A program made the translations under genes and the position numbers. A stretch of DNA of 11,082 bases, from contig JAUQYY010000399.1 of the NCBI GenBank assembly GCA_030587505.1, positions 1 to 11,082 of the forward strand, read 5' to 3'. This DNA comes from Candidatus Sigynarchaeota archaeon (GTDB taxonomy: Archaea > Asgardarchaeota > Jordarchaeia > Jordarchaeales > Jordarchaeaceae). The notes under the pieces were generated by a model that worked only from the letters and a program-made list of their open reading frames with translations, ran no database searches and had not been told where the DNA came from. Of this stretch, positions 5,692 through 11,082 are shown in pieces. Numbering within the stretch: position 1 is the first letter of the stretch; every line of letters begins with the position of its first letter.

Positions 5692-6900
5692 TCAATCTAT
5701 GTAAATCCGTTTAGCCGCGTCAACTTCCTCCTGAACTGCGTCAATAACTTCTTCCGCCGATATTACCTCTTCTAAATCCGCTTTTGTCGCTGGTTTTTCG
5801 GGAACCGCACTACAGCTGGTTACGCTGGTGCTAGAGAGTTCGAATGTTCCGATTCTTCTGGCGATCTCCTCTATCTCCCTTTTGTTTAGTCCTATTAGGG
5901 GGCGGTATACTGGAAGACTCGTGGCTTCGTTCAGAATCATCAGATTGTCCAGCGTTTGGCTTGCGACTTGACCTAGGCTTTCTCCAGTGACAATACCTTT
6001 TGCTCTTTCTTTCTTAGCTATAGCGGTTGCCACTCGGTAGAGTGTTCGTTTACAGAGAAGGCAGGTCAGCTTGCGGGGAGCAGTCTTAATTATTTTTTCC
6101 AGTGTTTTTCCGTGAGGAACCACGTATATGTAAAAACTTTTCTGAGTGGCGTACTCCCTAAGAACTTTTAGTACACTTATGGCTCGTTCGAGGGTGGTGT
6201 TATCCGTGTAAGGAGAATTATCAAAGTACACTGGAATCACTCTGCATCCACGCTTCATCATTAGCCATGTGGCCACCGGGCTGTCTATACCCCCAGAGAA
6301 AAGGGAGACCATTTTACCTTCACTACCGTAGGGCAGCCCTCCAGGGCCCTGAAAGATTTCGTGGTAAACATAAGCCTTTTTTTCTCTAATCTCCACGAAG
6401 ATTTGCTTGTCTGGATTGGTCAGGTTCACCCTAGTGTTTAGGCTTCTTGTCTTGGCCAGTATGGCGGCTCCCACTTCTCTCTGCACATCCATAGAGGTGA
6501 AGCTATGAGTTCCAGTTCTCCTAGCTCTCACCGCAAAGCTTTCTTCAGGCCCAAGTAGCATTTCGGCGACCCGTGTCGAGAGACGTATGATCTCATCGAT
6601 TTCGGCGGGAGCTTCTAGAACCGGACTCGTAGAAACTATGCCGAAAACTTTTGAGAGCGCTCCGCACACTTCTCTGGGCGAGCTTGTGTCTATGAATATT
6701 CTTCCCCTCTCTCTTTTAATGGACTCGTAGGAAAGTTTCTCCCTGTCAAGCATCCACTTTATGTTTCTGATCAAAACTTTTTCCATAAATCTTCTAACTG
6801 GCTGGCTCTTGAGTGATAATTCACCGTAACGGATAAGAACTCTTTTCTTCCACTCCTCAAGAACTTCTATTGGTGATTCCACTGTCATGTTTTTATCCAT
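5692..6900 (-). CDS. thiI: tRNA sulfurtransferase ThiI (4-thiouridine synthase)
   Basis: This enzyme adenylates U8 of tRNA and inserts sulfur to make 4-thiouridine; in bacteria ThiI also supplies sulfur for thiamine. The 402 residues show the N-terminal ferredoxin-like plus THUMP region, with a characteristic VLIRYGELSLKSQPVRRFME opening (21-40), and then the PP-loop ATPase with SGGIDSP at 202-208. There is no C-terminal rhodanese domain. Instead, cysteines occur as CLLC (280-283) and C363 in TSCSAVPEKPATKA. This matches the three-cysteine iron-sulfur type described for methanogen ThiI. The start is supported by GGAG at 6913-6910, nine bases before the ATG. It lies 143 bases after nadC and 109 before rps12, so it may be transcribed alone. 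Confidence 0.95.
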   Translation of the reverse strand: MDKNMTVESPIEVLEEWKKRVLIRYGELSLKSQPVRRFMEKVLIRNIKWMLDREKLSYESIKRERGRIFIDTSSPREVCGALSKVFGIVSTSPVLEAPAEIDEIIRLSTRVAEMLLGPEESFAVRARRTGTHSFTSMDVQREVGAAILAKTRSLNTRVNLTNPDKQIFVEIREKKAYVYHEIFQGPGGLPYGSEGKMVSLFSGGIDSPVATWLMMKRGCRVIPVYFDNSPYTDNTTLERAISVLKVLREYATQKSFYIYVVPHGKTLEKIIKTAPRKLTCLLCKRTLYRVATAIAKKERAKGIVTGESLGQVASQTLDNLMILNEATSLPVYRPLIGLNKREIEEIARRIGTFELSSTSVTSCSAVPEKPATKADLEEVISAEEVIDAVQEEVDAAKRIYID

Positions 6901-6973
6901 AGGTTTACACTCCTACTCACGGAAAACTCGTCACGAAACCTCCGTTAATGCTAATCTCTCATAAGAGGACTTG

Positions 6974-7020
6974 TATGTTAAATCTGCATATTGAAAAAGG
7001 AAAGCTCCTATTTTTTTAAA
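6974..7020 (-). promoter_or_regulatory. nadC-thiI intergenic region: U5 tract and candidate thiI TATA boxes
   Basis: On the minus strand, two TATA-like sequences are present: TTTAAAAA (7020-7013) and TTTAACATA (6982-6974). Between them is CCTTTTTC with five Ts (6998-6994), which could end nadC transcripts. The nearer box would give a thiI leader of about 50 bases, the farther one about 90. Which is used, if either, cannot be told from sequence. Confidence 0.35.
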
Positions 7021-7043
7021 TTGTGCGGTGAAATCGGGAGATG

Positions 7044-7883
7044 CTAGCTTTCTTTCTCAAAGTCTAGACTGAGGTCTAACGCTCTTGCAGAGTGAGTAAT
7101 ATATCCCATCGATATGATGTCCACATTTAAAGCTGAATATTTTTTAATGTTCTCTGGGGTTATTCCTCCTGATAGCTCAATTAAAACTTTCTCTCTTAAC
7201 CCTCTCTCCTCTAAGAGTTCTAGTGTCTTCTTCGCCTCCTCGGGTGGCATATTATCGAACATTATTATGTCTGCGCCTGCGAGTGCTGCCTCCAAGGCTT
7301 GTTCCGCATTTTCAACTTCCACCTCGATTTTCTTGGAAAAACTAGTTTTCAGCCGAGCTTGCTTCACCGCTTCCCTAACACCCCCAATTATGCTCAAGTG
7401 ATTATCCTTGATTAGAATCATATCGTCGAGTCTGAAGCGGTGAGTGTCCCCTCCACCTAAAGCCACCGCCTTTTTTTCGAAGTATCTGAAACCGGGTGTG
7501 GTTTTACGGGTGCAGGCTATTCTGATTTTTGAGTTGACCTTTTTTGTTGCTTCAACAAGTTTTGATGTTTCAGTTGCAATGCCACTCATACGCATCATTA
7601 TGTTTAGTACCGTACGCTCCGCGGAGAGAATAGCCCTCGCCGAGCCCGAAAGCTCCATCACTGTCTGACCTTTTCTAACTCTGTCTCCGTCCCTAACCAG
7701 GGGTTTAAACTCAATATTTAGGAGCCTGAAAATGACACAAGCCTCTTGAACACCGGCAATCACACCTTCCCCCTTACAAATTATCCTTGCTCTAGCAGTT
7801 GTTTTCTCAGGCACCAACGCGTTTGTGGTGATGTCCTCGAATCCCAAGTCTTCTTTCAAAAACTCTAATAGTCTTTCCTCCAT
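7044..7883 (-). CDS. nadC: Nicotinate-nucleotide pyrophosphorylase (quinolinate phosphoribosyltransferase)
   Basis: This enzyme converts quinolinate and PRPP to nicotinate mononucleotide, CO2 and pyrophosphate, the step that joins de novo quinolinate synthesis to NAD. The 279 residues match the family. Visible motifs are LGFEDITT (13-20), ERTVLNIMMRMSGIAT (89-104), the phosphate/quinolinate-binding TRKTTPGFRYFEKKAV (125-140), GGGDTHRF (143-150), IKDNH (158-162), EVEVEN (187-192), DIIMFDN (205-211) and the SGGI loop (238-241). It is probably the last gene of an AMMECR1-glycosyltransferase-nadC operon, starting 39 bases after the glycosyltransferase stop. Oddly, the only strong ribosome binding site, GGGGAGGG at 7916-7909, lies about 25 bases before the ATG; an in-frame CTG at 7901 would sit at normal spacing. 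nadA and nadB are not in the window. Confidence 0.96.
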   Translation of the reverse strand: MEERLLEFLKEDLGFEDITTNALVPEKTTARARIICKGEGVIAGVQEACVIFRLLNIEFKPLVRDGDRVRKGQTVMELSGSARAILSAERTVLNIMMRMSGIATETSKLVEATKKVNSKIRIACTRKTTPGFRYFEKKAVALGGGDTHRFRLDDMILIKDNHLSIIGGVREAVKQARLKTSFSKKIEVEVENAEQALEAALAGADIIMFDNMPPEEAKKTLELLEERGLREKVLIELSGGITPENIKKYSALNVDIISMGYITHSARALDLSLDFEKES

Positions 7884-7922
7884 TAATTTGTCTATGGACA
7901 GAGGTTTTCCCTCCCCGATACT

Positions 7923-9101
7923 CTATATGGAAAACTGGTTTATGATGTTTACCACAGTGTTGATTGCATCTAGGTTTGAAATTTTCATCTGAACTTGGCT
8001 TATACGCTTCTTGTAATCCGAGTGGTTTAGGACTTCCTCCACGCTCTTCAAGAGTGTTTTTTTTGACAAATCCTTCTGTTGTATGACCTTTGCGATGCCC
8101 ATTCGCTCTGCGGATTTGGAGTTTTCCTGATGCTCCGTGTGGGCTGGTGTTGGTATGAGAATCGAGGGTTTGCCATAATACATAGACTCAGCAAGAGTGT
8201 TATGACCAGATCTGGAGATTATAAGGTCGCAAGCTTTGATCAGAGAGTATCTGTCTGATATCCAGTTGTAGATACGCAGGTTTCCTTTCTCCACAAACTT
8301 GTCGGGTTCATCCGGCTTGCCAAGAGTCATTATGATGTTATACTTGTCTGGAAACTCCCTAAAAATCTCCTCAAGCTTCATGGCCAGAAGCTCTCTTTCC
8401 TTTCTCGTTCCCGAAACCCCAGCGTAGATAAGAGGACGCTCATCGACTCCTAACTCCTTCCTTAACTCTTCTTTGCTTGGTAGCATGTCTGGGGTTTTTT
8501 CAATAACCTGACCTATAAATTCCACCTTCTTCATAAGCTTATCCGGAACGTTAAGATTAGATTTGAAGATAGTATAAGGTGGAGGGAAATCGGGGACCAA
8601 AATCTTAGAACTTCTGTTCCATAGCAGATGAGTAGCGTAAAGAATAACCCACTCCGCGAAGTGTTTTAGACCCTCCTTAAACCTGCTTAGGACCTTTTTG
8701 TGAGGTATTAGCAGCTTAATCTGGTGCAATAGTAAAATGCAAGGGACTCTGAGCAGCCAGCAGGCGAAAACTGTGGATAAACGGGAATCTGACACTGCCA
8801 CATTTGGCTTAAACCTTTTCAGCAGCTTAATCTCAGCAACGAGCTGTTTCAAAAAAATCCAGACATATTTTGGCCACTGAATGCTTGTTCTCAACATTTC
8901 AATTGTACCGTCTGGGCTCTCAACGAGAGCCATTCTTGGCACACTAACCACGGGCATACCCGCCGCCTTGACAAAATCAATAGCGTCACCGTAGGTTGAG
9001 AAGAGAACCTCATCACCATTATCCACGAGTCTTTTGGCGATAGGGACGCACCTCCCCGCGTGACCCAGAGCCATACCGTTTGGGGCGAAGTATACCCGCA
9101 T
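7923..9101 (-). CDS. GT-B fold glycosyltransferase (MurG/GT28-like)
   Basis: This is a probable sugar-nucleotide-dependent glycosyltransferase. Sugar and acceptor cannot be predicted. The N-terminal domain opens directly with the first beta strand and the glycine loop APNGMALGHAGR (residues 6-17), as in MurG-like enzymes. A short hydrophobic amphipathic region (about 110-165) may contact the membrane. The C-terminal domain has IYAGVSGTRKER (about 225-236) and the nucleotide-sugar site SRSGHNTLAESMYYGKP (296-312), then EHQEN (323-327). No signal peptide or clear transmembrane helix is seen. The ATG at 9101 gives 392 residues and has GGAGG at 9117-9113, 11 bases upstream. An in-frame ATG at 9125, directly abutting the AMMECR1 stop, adds eight residues but lacks a ribosome binding site. 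Close spacing to the AMMECR1-domain gene and nadC suggests cotranscription. Confidence 0.85.
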   Translation of the reverse strand: MRVYFAPNGMALGHAGRCVPIAKRLVDNGDEVLFSTYGDAIDFVKAAGMPVVSVPRMALVESPDGTIEMLRTSIQWPKYVWIFLKQLVAEIKLLKRFKPNVAVSDSRLSTVFACWLLRVPCILLLHQIKLLIPHKKVLSRFKEGLKHFAEWVILYATHLLWNRSSKILVPDFPPPYTIFKSNLNVPDKLMKKVEFIGQVIEKTPDMLPSKEELRKELGVDERPLIYAGVSGTRKERELLAMKLEEIFREFPDKYNIIMTLGKPDEPDKFVEKGNLRIYNWISDRYSLIKACDLIISRSGHNTLAESMYYGKPSILIPTPAHTEHQENSKSAERMGIAKVIQQKDLSKKTLLKSVEEVLNHSDYKKRISQVQMKISNLDAINTVVNIINQFSI

Positions 9102-9125
9102 GTTTCGAAAAGCCTCCGTGAACAT

Positions 9126-9740
9126 CTACTCTGTCAAGGAACGCTCAACTATCTCCCCGCGGGGGCGTTCCTCCTCGTAAATGATCCCCTGAAAAGAGTA
9201 GATTTTGGTTTCTTTATCGTACCATGAATCAGGGGGGAGACCAGCTTTTATACAGCATTCACACAAGAACTCCTCCTCGTCCCAGTTCCAATCCACGGGA
9301 ACCTGAGGGAGAAGCAACCCCTTGAATGGCCCCCTTTCCACAACCAAGCCGTCCCTGCCCACCTTAATCTTGCTGGGATACTCCCTTGGGTCGCTAACCT
9401 CTATTAGGGTGGGTGGAGTTAAAACAGTAACCTCAACTACAATATTGTCTAATTCCTCTGGTCTAACTGGATGGAATCGGGGATCAGATGTCGCAGCGCT
9501 GATTGCTGCTTCAATGACCGCTTGAGCCAGAGGGAACACGGGTAGGGGGAAGCCTATACATCCGCGTAGACGCTTATCTCCAGAAGGAGAAATGGTGTTA
9601 AGTGTCACAAAGACTCCTTTTTTCTCTAATAGCTTCTCCGGTGTGTCCTTCGGAACATCTATTTTCTTTCCTTCTTTGACGTAGGTTTCAACAGCCTTGC
9701 GTGCAAGCTTAACCAAAAATCGTCCTTCTTCAAGAGTCAT
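9126..9740 (-). CDS. AMMECR1-domain protein
   Basis: This is an AMMECR1-family protein, universally conserved in archaea and eukaryotes, with no settled biochemical function. The hallmark LRGCIG is present (residues 60-65 counted from the upstream GTG; 58-63 from the chosen ATG), followed by AVIEAAISAATSDPRFHPVR and a conserved tail VPVDWNWDEEEFLCECCIKAGLP. Length is about 204 residues, normal for the family. The ATG at 9740 is preferred because GAGG at 9754-9751 lies 10 bases upstream; a GTG two codons earlier (9746) would be only 4 bases from it. In many genomes AMMECR1 sits with MEMO-type and radical SAM genes (the AmmeMemoRadiSam set). Neither is in this window; its immediate partner here is a glycosyltransferase. 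Confidence 0.93.
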   Translation of the reverse strand: MTLEEGRFLVKLARKAVETYVKEGKKIDVPKDTPEKLLEKKGVFVTLNTISPSGDKRLRGCIGFPLPVFPLAQAVIEAAISAATSDPRFHPVRPEELDNIVVEVTVLTPPTLIEVSDPREYPSKIKVGRDGLVVERGPFKGLLLPQVPVDWNWDEEEFLCECCIKAGLPPDSWYDKETKIYSFQGIIYEEERPRGEIVERSLTE

Positions 9741-9797
9741 TCGCACCAGTCCTCTGAAAACAAGACGTTAAAAGTATTTTCATATGTCACTGTTTTA

Positions 9798-9814
9798 GTT
9801 TCCAAATAGGAAAC
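9798..9814. repeat. Perfect 6-bp inverted repeat, possible operator or transcript-end hairpin
   Basis: GTTTCC (9798-9803) and GGAAAC (9809-9814) flank the five-base loop AAATA. It sits about 25 bases upstream of the candidate AMMECR1 TATA-like sequence and 8 bases from a 12-bp A5T5 palindrome (9822-9833). It could bind a regulator or form the end of the Mut7-C transcript. Confidence 0.35.
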
Positions 9815-9852
9815 AATCATAGAAAAATTTTTCCTCAAACCAATTGAATAAT

Positions 9853-9859
9853 AAAAAAA
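9853..9859 (-). terminator. U7 tract, terminator for the Mut7-C gene
   Basis: The minus-strand transcript reads TTCTTTTTTTATTATT about 70 bases after the Mut7-C stop. A run of seven Ts in an AT-rich context is the usual archaeal intrinsic terminator. A shorter T5 run lies nearer the stop (about 9900-9896). Confidence 0.5.
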
Positions 9860-9929
9860 GAATATAATAACCAAACAGAAATTATCCAAGAATACAAAAA
9901 CACATGATTCGCTCTAATGCTAAAAGAAC

Positions 9930-10445
9930 CTACTTTTCTTTCAGCCTTCCTCTTACTGCTTCAATCATCCGTATCATAGACCTCCACATTCGACCCATCC
10001 AGTACACCTTACCGCAGTTAACACACACCCAGAAAGAGTCATAAGAAGCGAATGTATTTATTGGAACCCTGCTTCTAATCTCATTTTTATCCACCCTGCG
10101 AATTAACCCGTTACACGCAGGGCAACGCGAATCATCGGGCGCGATTCGTAATTTCAGCCCAAAATTATCTACAACTCTGGCGAATTGTTCATCAAAGGAG
10201 TTTTCGGTAAGTAGTTTCCCCCTCAAACCACAAGAGACAGCACGCCTAAAAAAACCCACGTCACGAGTGAGGAGGACTAGCCCTTCACGTGTACAGATCT
10301 CTAAAAGCTCATCATCCTTAACATCGGGAGAGTAAAATGTATCATAACCGAGAAGCCGGAGCCAACGAGCGAGACGCCCTAACATGGCATCGCAGGCGAA
10401 CCGCATATCCTTAACGGGGTTCGAAACACGGTTTCCTACTACCAC
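9930..10445 (-). CDS. Mut7-C RNase domain protein (DUF82, PIN-like, with zinc ribbon)
   Basis: This is a predicted ribonuclease of the Mut7-C/DUF82 family: a PIN-like nuclease fold fused to a C-terminal zinc ribbon. The substrate is unknown. Of 171 residues, the N-terminal domain shows the family opening FACDAMLGRLARWLRLLGYD (16-35), with D19, then DD at 44-45 and LLTRD at 58-62; these aspartates are the likely metal ligands. The zinc ribbon is C108-x2-C111 and C141-x2-C144, followed by the diagnostic VYWMG. The GTG at 10445 is chosen because GGGAGGG at 10459-10453 lies seven bases upstream. It adds 13 residues before the ATG at 10406, where family members usually begin and which has only a close AAGGA. 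It is transcribed apart from rps6e (88-base gap) and from the AMMECR1 gene (U7 terminator). Confidence 0.9.
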   Translation of the reverse strand: MVVGNRVSNPVKDMRFACDAMLGRLARWLRLLGYDTFYSPDVKDDELLEICTREGLVLLTRDVGFFRRAVSCGLRGKLLTENSFDEQFARVVDNFGLKLRIAPDDSRCPACNGLIRRVDKNEIRSRVPINTFASYDSFWVCVNCGKVYWMGRMWRSMIRMIEAVRGRLKEK

Positions 10446-10480
10446 CAGAAAACCCTCCCGGGAAAAACGGGATTAAAACA

Positions 10481-10493
10481 TTTACATACTAAA
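10481..10493 (-). promoter_or_regulatory. Candidate promoter of the Mut7-C gene
   Basis: On the minus strand, TTTAGTATGTAAA (10493-10481) contains overlapping TATA-like octamers. The predicted start near 10464 falls a few bases before the strong GGGAGGG ribosome binding site, giving a leader of about 20 bases. This suggests expression independent of rps6e. Confidence 0.4.
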
Positions 10494-10533
10494 TTGACAG
10501 AACTGATAGAAATGGACTCCCATCACCGTTTCT

Positions 10534-10902
10534 TCACTCGAAGATGTCTTTTGCCCCTTTCTTAACAATCTTCAAGTTAACTTGGGCTATCTCCTCAGAA
10601 ACAGTGTCCCCCCGAACCATTTTTCTCTTTCGCTGACCTTTGTACGGAGGATGGTAACCGGGGCCACCACCTATAAGAATTCTTTTCCTCACCGGGCCGT
10701 GAATCCCCTTACGCATAGGAAAACCGTCCCTATCACTTCCACCAGTAATCAGAAACTCATATCCTCCAAAGCCCAGAGGTCCACCATCCACCTTCTGGCC
10801 TATACGAGCACCATATAATGCACGAGACTTCTCCTCATCAATTTCAACCTGCACTGAACGGCCAGTTTCTGGGTCAGAGATAACCAACTTGAGTCCAGGC
10901 AC
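10534..10902 (-). CDS. rps6e: 30S ribosomal protein S6e
   Basis: This is a small-subunit ribosomal protein of the S6e family, found in archaea and eukaryotes. Archaeal forms lack the long phosphorylated C-terminal helix of the eukaryotic protein. At 122 residues from the chosen start it fits the archaeal size. Landmarks are LKLVISDPETGRSVQVEID near the N terminus, the glycine-rich LGFGGYEFLITGGSDRDGFP, MRKGIHGPVRKRILIGGGPG and the basic RKRKMVRGDTVSEEIAQVNL. The GTG at 10902 is chosen because GGAGG at 10916-10912 lies nine bases upstream, and because homologues begin right before LKLVISD. The open frame extends to 10947, but those 15 extra residues are cysteine-rich, unlike the family, and overlap the promoter. 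In many archaea S6e is linked to aIF2-gamma; that gene is absent here. Confidence 0.96.
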   Translation of the reverse strand: MPGLKLVISDPETGRSVQVEIDEEKSRALYGARIGQKVDGGPLGFGGYEFLITGGSDRDGFPMRKGIHGPVRKRILIGGGPGYHPPYKGQRKRKMVRGDTVSEEIAQVNLKIVKKGAKDIFE

Positions 10903-10946
10903 GAACAATAACCTCCAACACGTACAGAGAACACTAACAGAAATCA

Positions 10947-10954
10947 CTTTTAAA
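10947..10954 (-). promoter_or_regulatory. rps6e promoter (TATA box)
   Basis: On the minus strand, TTTAAAAG at 10954-10947 has the archaeal TATA pattern. It predicts a start near 10924, eight bases before the GGAGG site of rps6e. The spacing independently supports the GTG at 10902 as the translation start. Confidence 0.6.
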
Positions 10955-10956
10955 CT

Positions 10957-11005
10957 ATTCGCAATTGTTCACGAATCGGTCTGGAAACTACGGCAGATAT
11001 CTGCC
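10957..11005. promoter_or_regulatory. Inverted repeats upstream of the rps6e TATA box
   Basis: Two symmetric elements lie immediately upstream of the TATA box: ATTCG (10957-10961) facing CGAAT (10972-10976) across 10 bases, and the perfect 14-bp palindrome GGCAGATATCTGCC (10992-11005). Their position fits operators or activator sites. The palindrome could instead belong to the end of the upstream transcript. Function is inferred. Confidence 0.35.
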
Positions 11006-11044
11006 CAAATTAAAACAAAAGTAACTTTAACCCCCCTTCAAGAA

Positions 11045-11080
11045 TTAATCTTTATCAAAACCGAGGATCTTCTCCCTCTT
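11045..11080 (-). CDS. Possible 3' end of an unidentified gene (partial)
   Basis: On the minus strand, one frame reads KREKILGFDKD and then a TAA at 11047-11045. The composition is that of a real protein C terminus. A U-rich stretch with TTTTGTTTT follows at about 11021-11013, as expected after a gene end. Only 11 codons are visible, so neither the gene nor its reality can be established. Confidence 0.3.
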   Translation of the reverse strand, partial: KREKILGFDKD

Positions 11081-11082
11081 AA

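Larger units (their letters stand above)
9747..9929. other. AT-rich intergenic region with inverted repeats upstream of the AMMECR1 gene
   Basis: No open frame is credible here. On the minus strand, ACTTTTAA (9775-9768) is a TATA-like sequence that would start AMMECR1 transcripts almost at the start codon. Farther upstream are a perfect stem GTTTCC-AAATA-GGAAAC (9798-9814) and the perfect 12-bp palindrome GAAAAATTTTTC (9822-9833). The part nearest the Mut7-C gene carries U tracts described separately. Confidence 0.4.

Noticed and set aside
10903..10947. Fifteen-residue N-terminal extension of S6e
   Set aside because: It overlaps the TATA box and predicted transcript start, contains the GGAGG ribosome binding site, and is unlike the family N terminus.
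1..11082. CRISPR array, insertion sequence, toxin-antitoxin or defence module
   Set aside because: No regular direct repeats, transposase motifs or recognised defence genes were seen; all larger frames are explained by conserved housekeeping families.

Overview
The window comes from an archaeal chromosome and is almost entirely housekeeping genes. The archaeal call rests on several things: RNA polymerase subunit A split into A' and A'' genes; a NusA made only of two KH domains; ribosomal proteins L30e and S6e (archaeal/eukaryotic families); a ThiI without a rhodanese domain but with three cysteines; and TTTAAA-type TATA boxes about 25 bases before predicted transcript starts. Starts are mostly leadered, with clear GGAGG-type ribosome binding sites, and GTG starts are common. 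The lineage cannot be fixed from the window. Split A'/A'' argues against groups reported to have an unsplit subunit A (Thaumarchaeota, Korarchaeota). A TACK-type lineage such as Bathyarchaeia would fit, but that is inference.

Left arm, plus strand (1-4257): rpoA1 (5' end outside the window), rpoA2, rpl30e and nusA, the transcription half of the classical archaeal RNA polymerase cluster. The rpoA1-rpoA2 spacer holds a perfect 12-bp palindrome and a tandem TTAAATG that may be an internal promoter.

Convergence zone (4258-4487): no credible protein gene. It holds a TATA-like box, a roughly 109-nt foldable element (long interrupted terminal stem enclosing two hairpins, three-way-junction shape), a second small hairpin and a U-rich tract. 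This is the most interesting unexplained part of the window.

Right arm, all minus strand, read from right to left: a possible 3' end of an unknown gene, rps6e, a Mut7-C (DUF82) putative RNase, a probable AMMECR1 - GT-B glycosyltransferase - nadC operon, thiI, then rps12-rps7 behind a strong promoter. rps12 and rps7 normally follow nusA in the same direction. Here they face nusA, as expected from an in-place inversion or a break in the ancestral cluster.

No tRNA, rRNA, CRISPR array, insertion sequence or defence module was found. There is no evidence for a new multi-gene system. The best candidates for something undescribed are the structured element between nusA and rps7, the palindromic upstream region of rps6e, and the AMMECR1-glycosyltransferase pairing.
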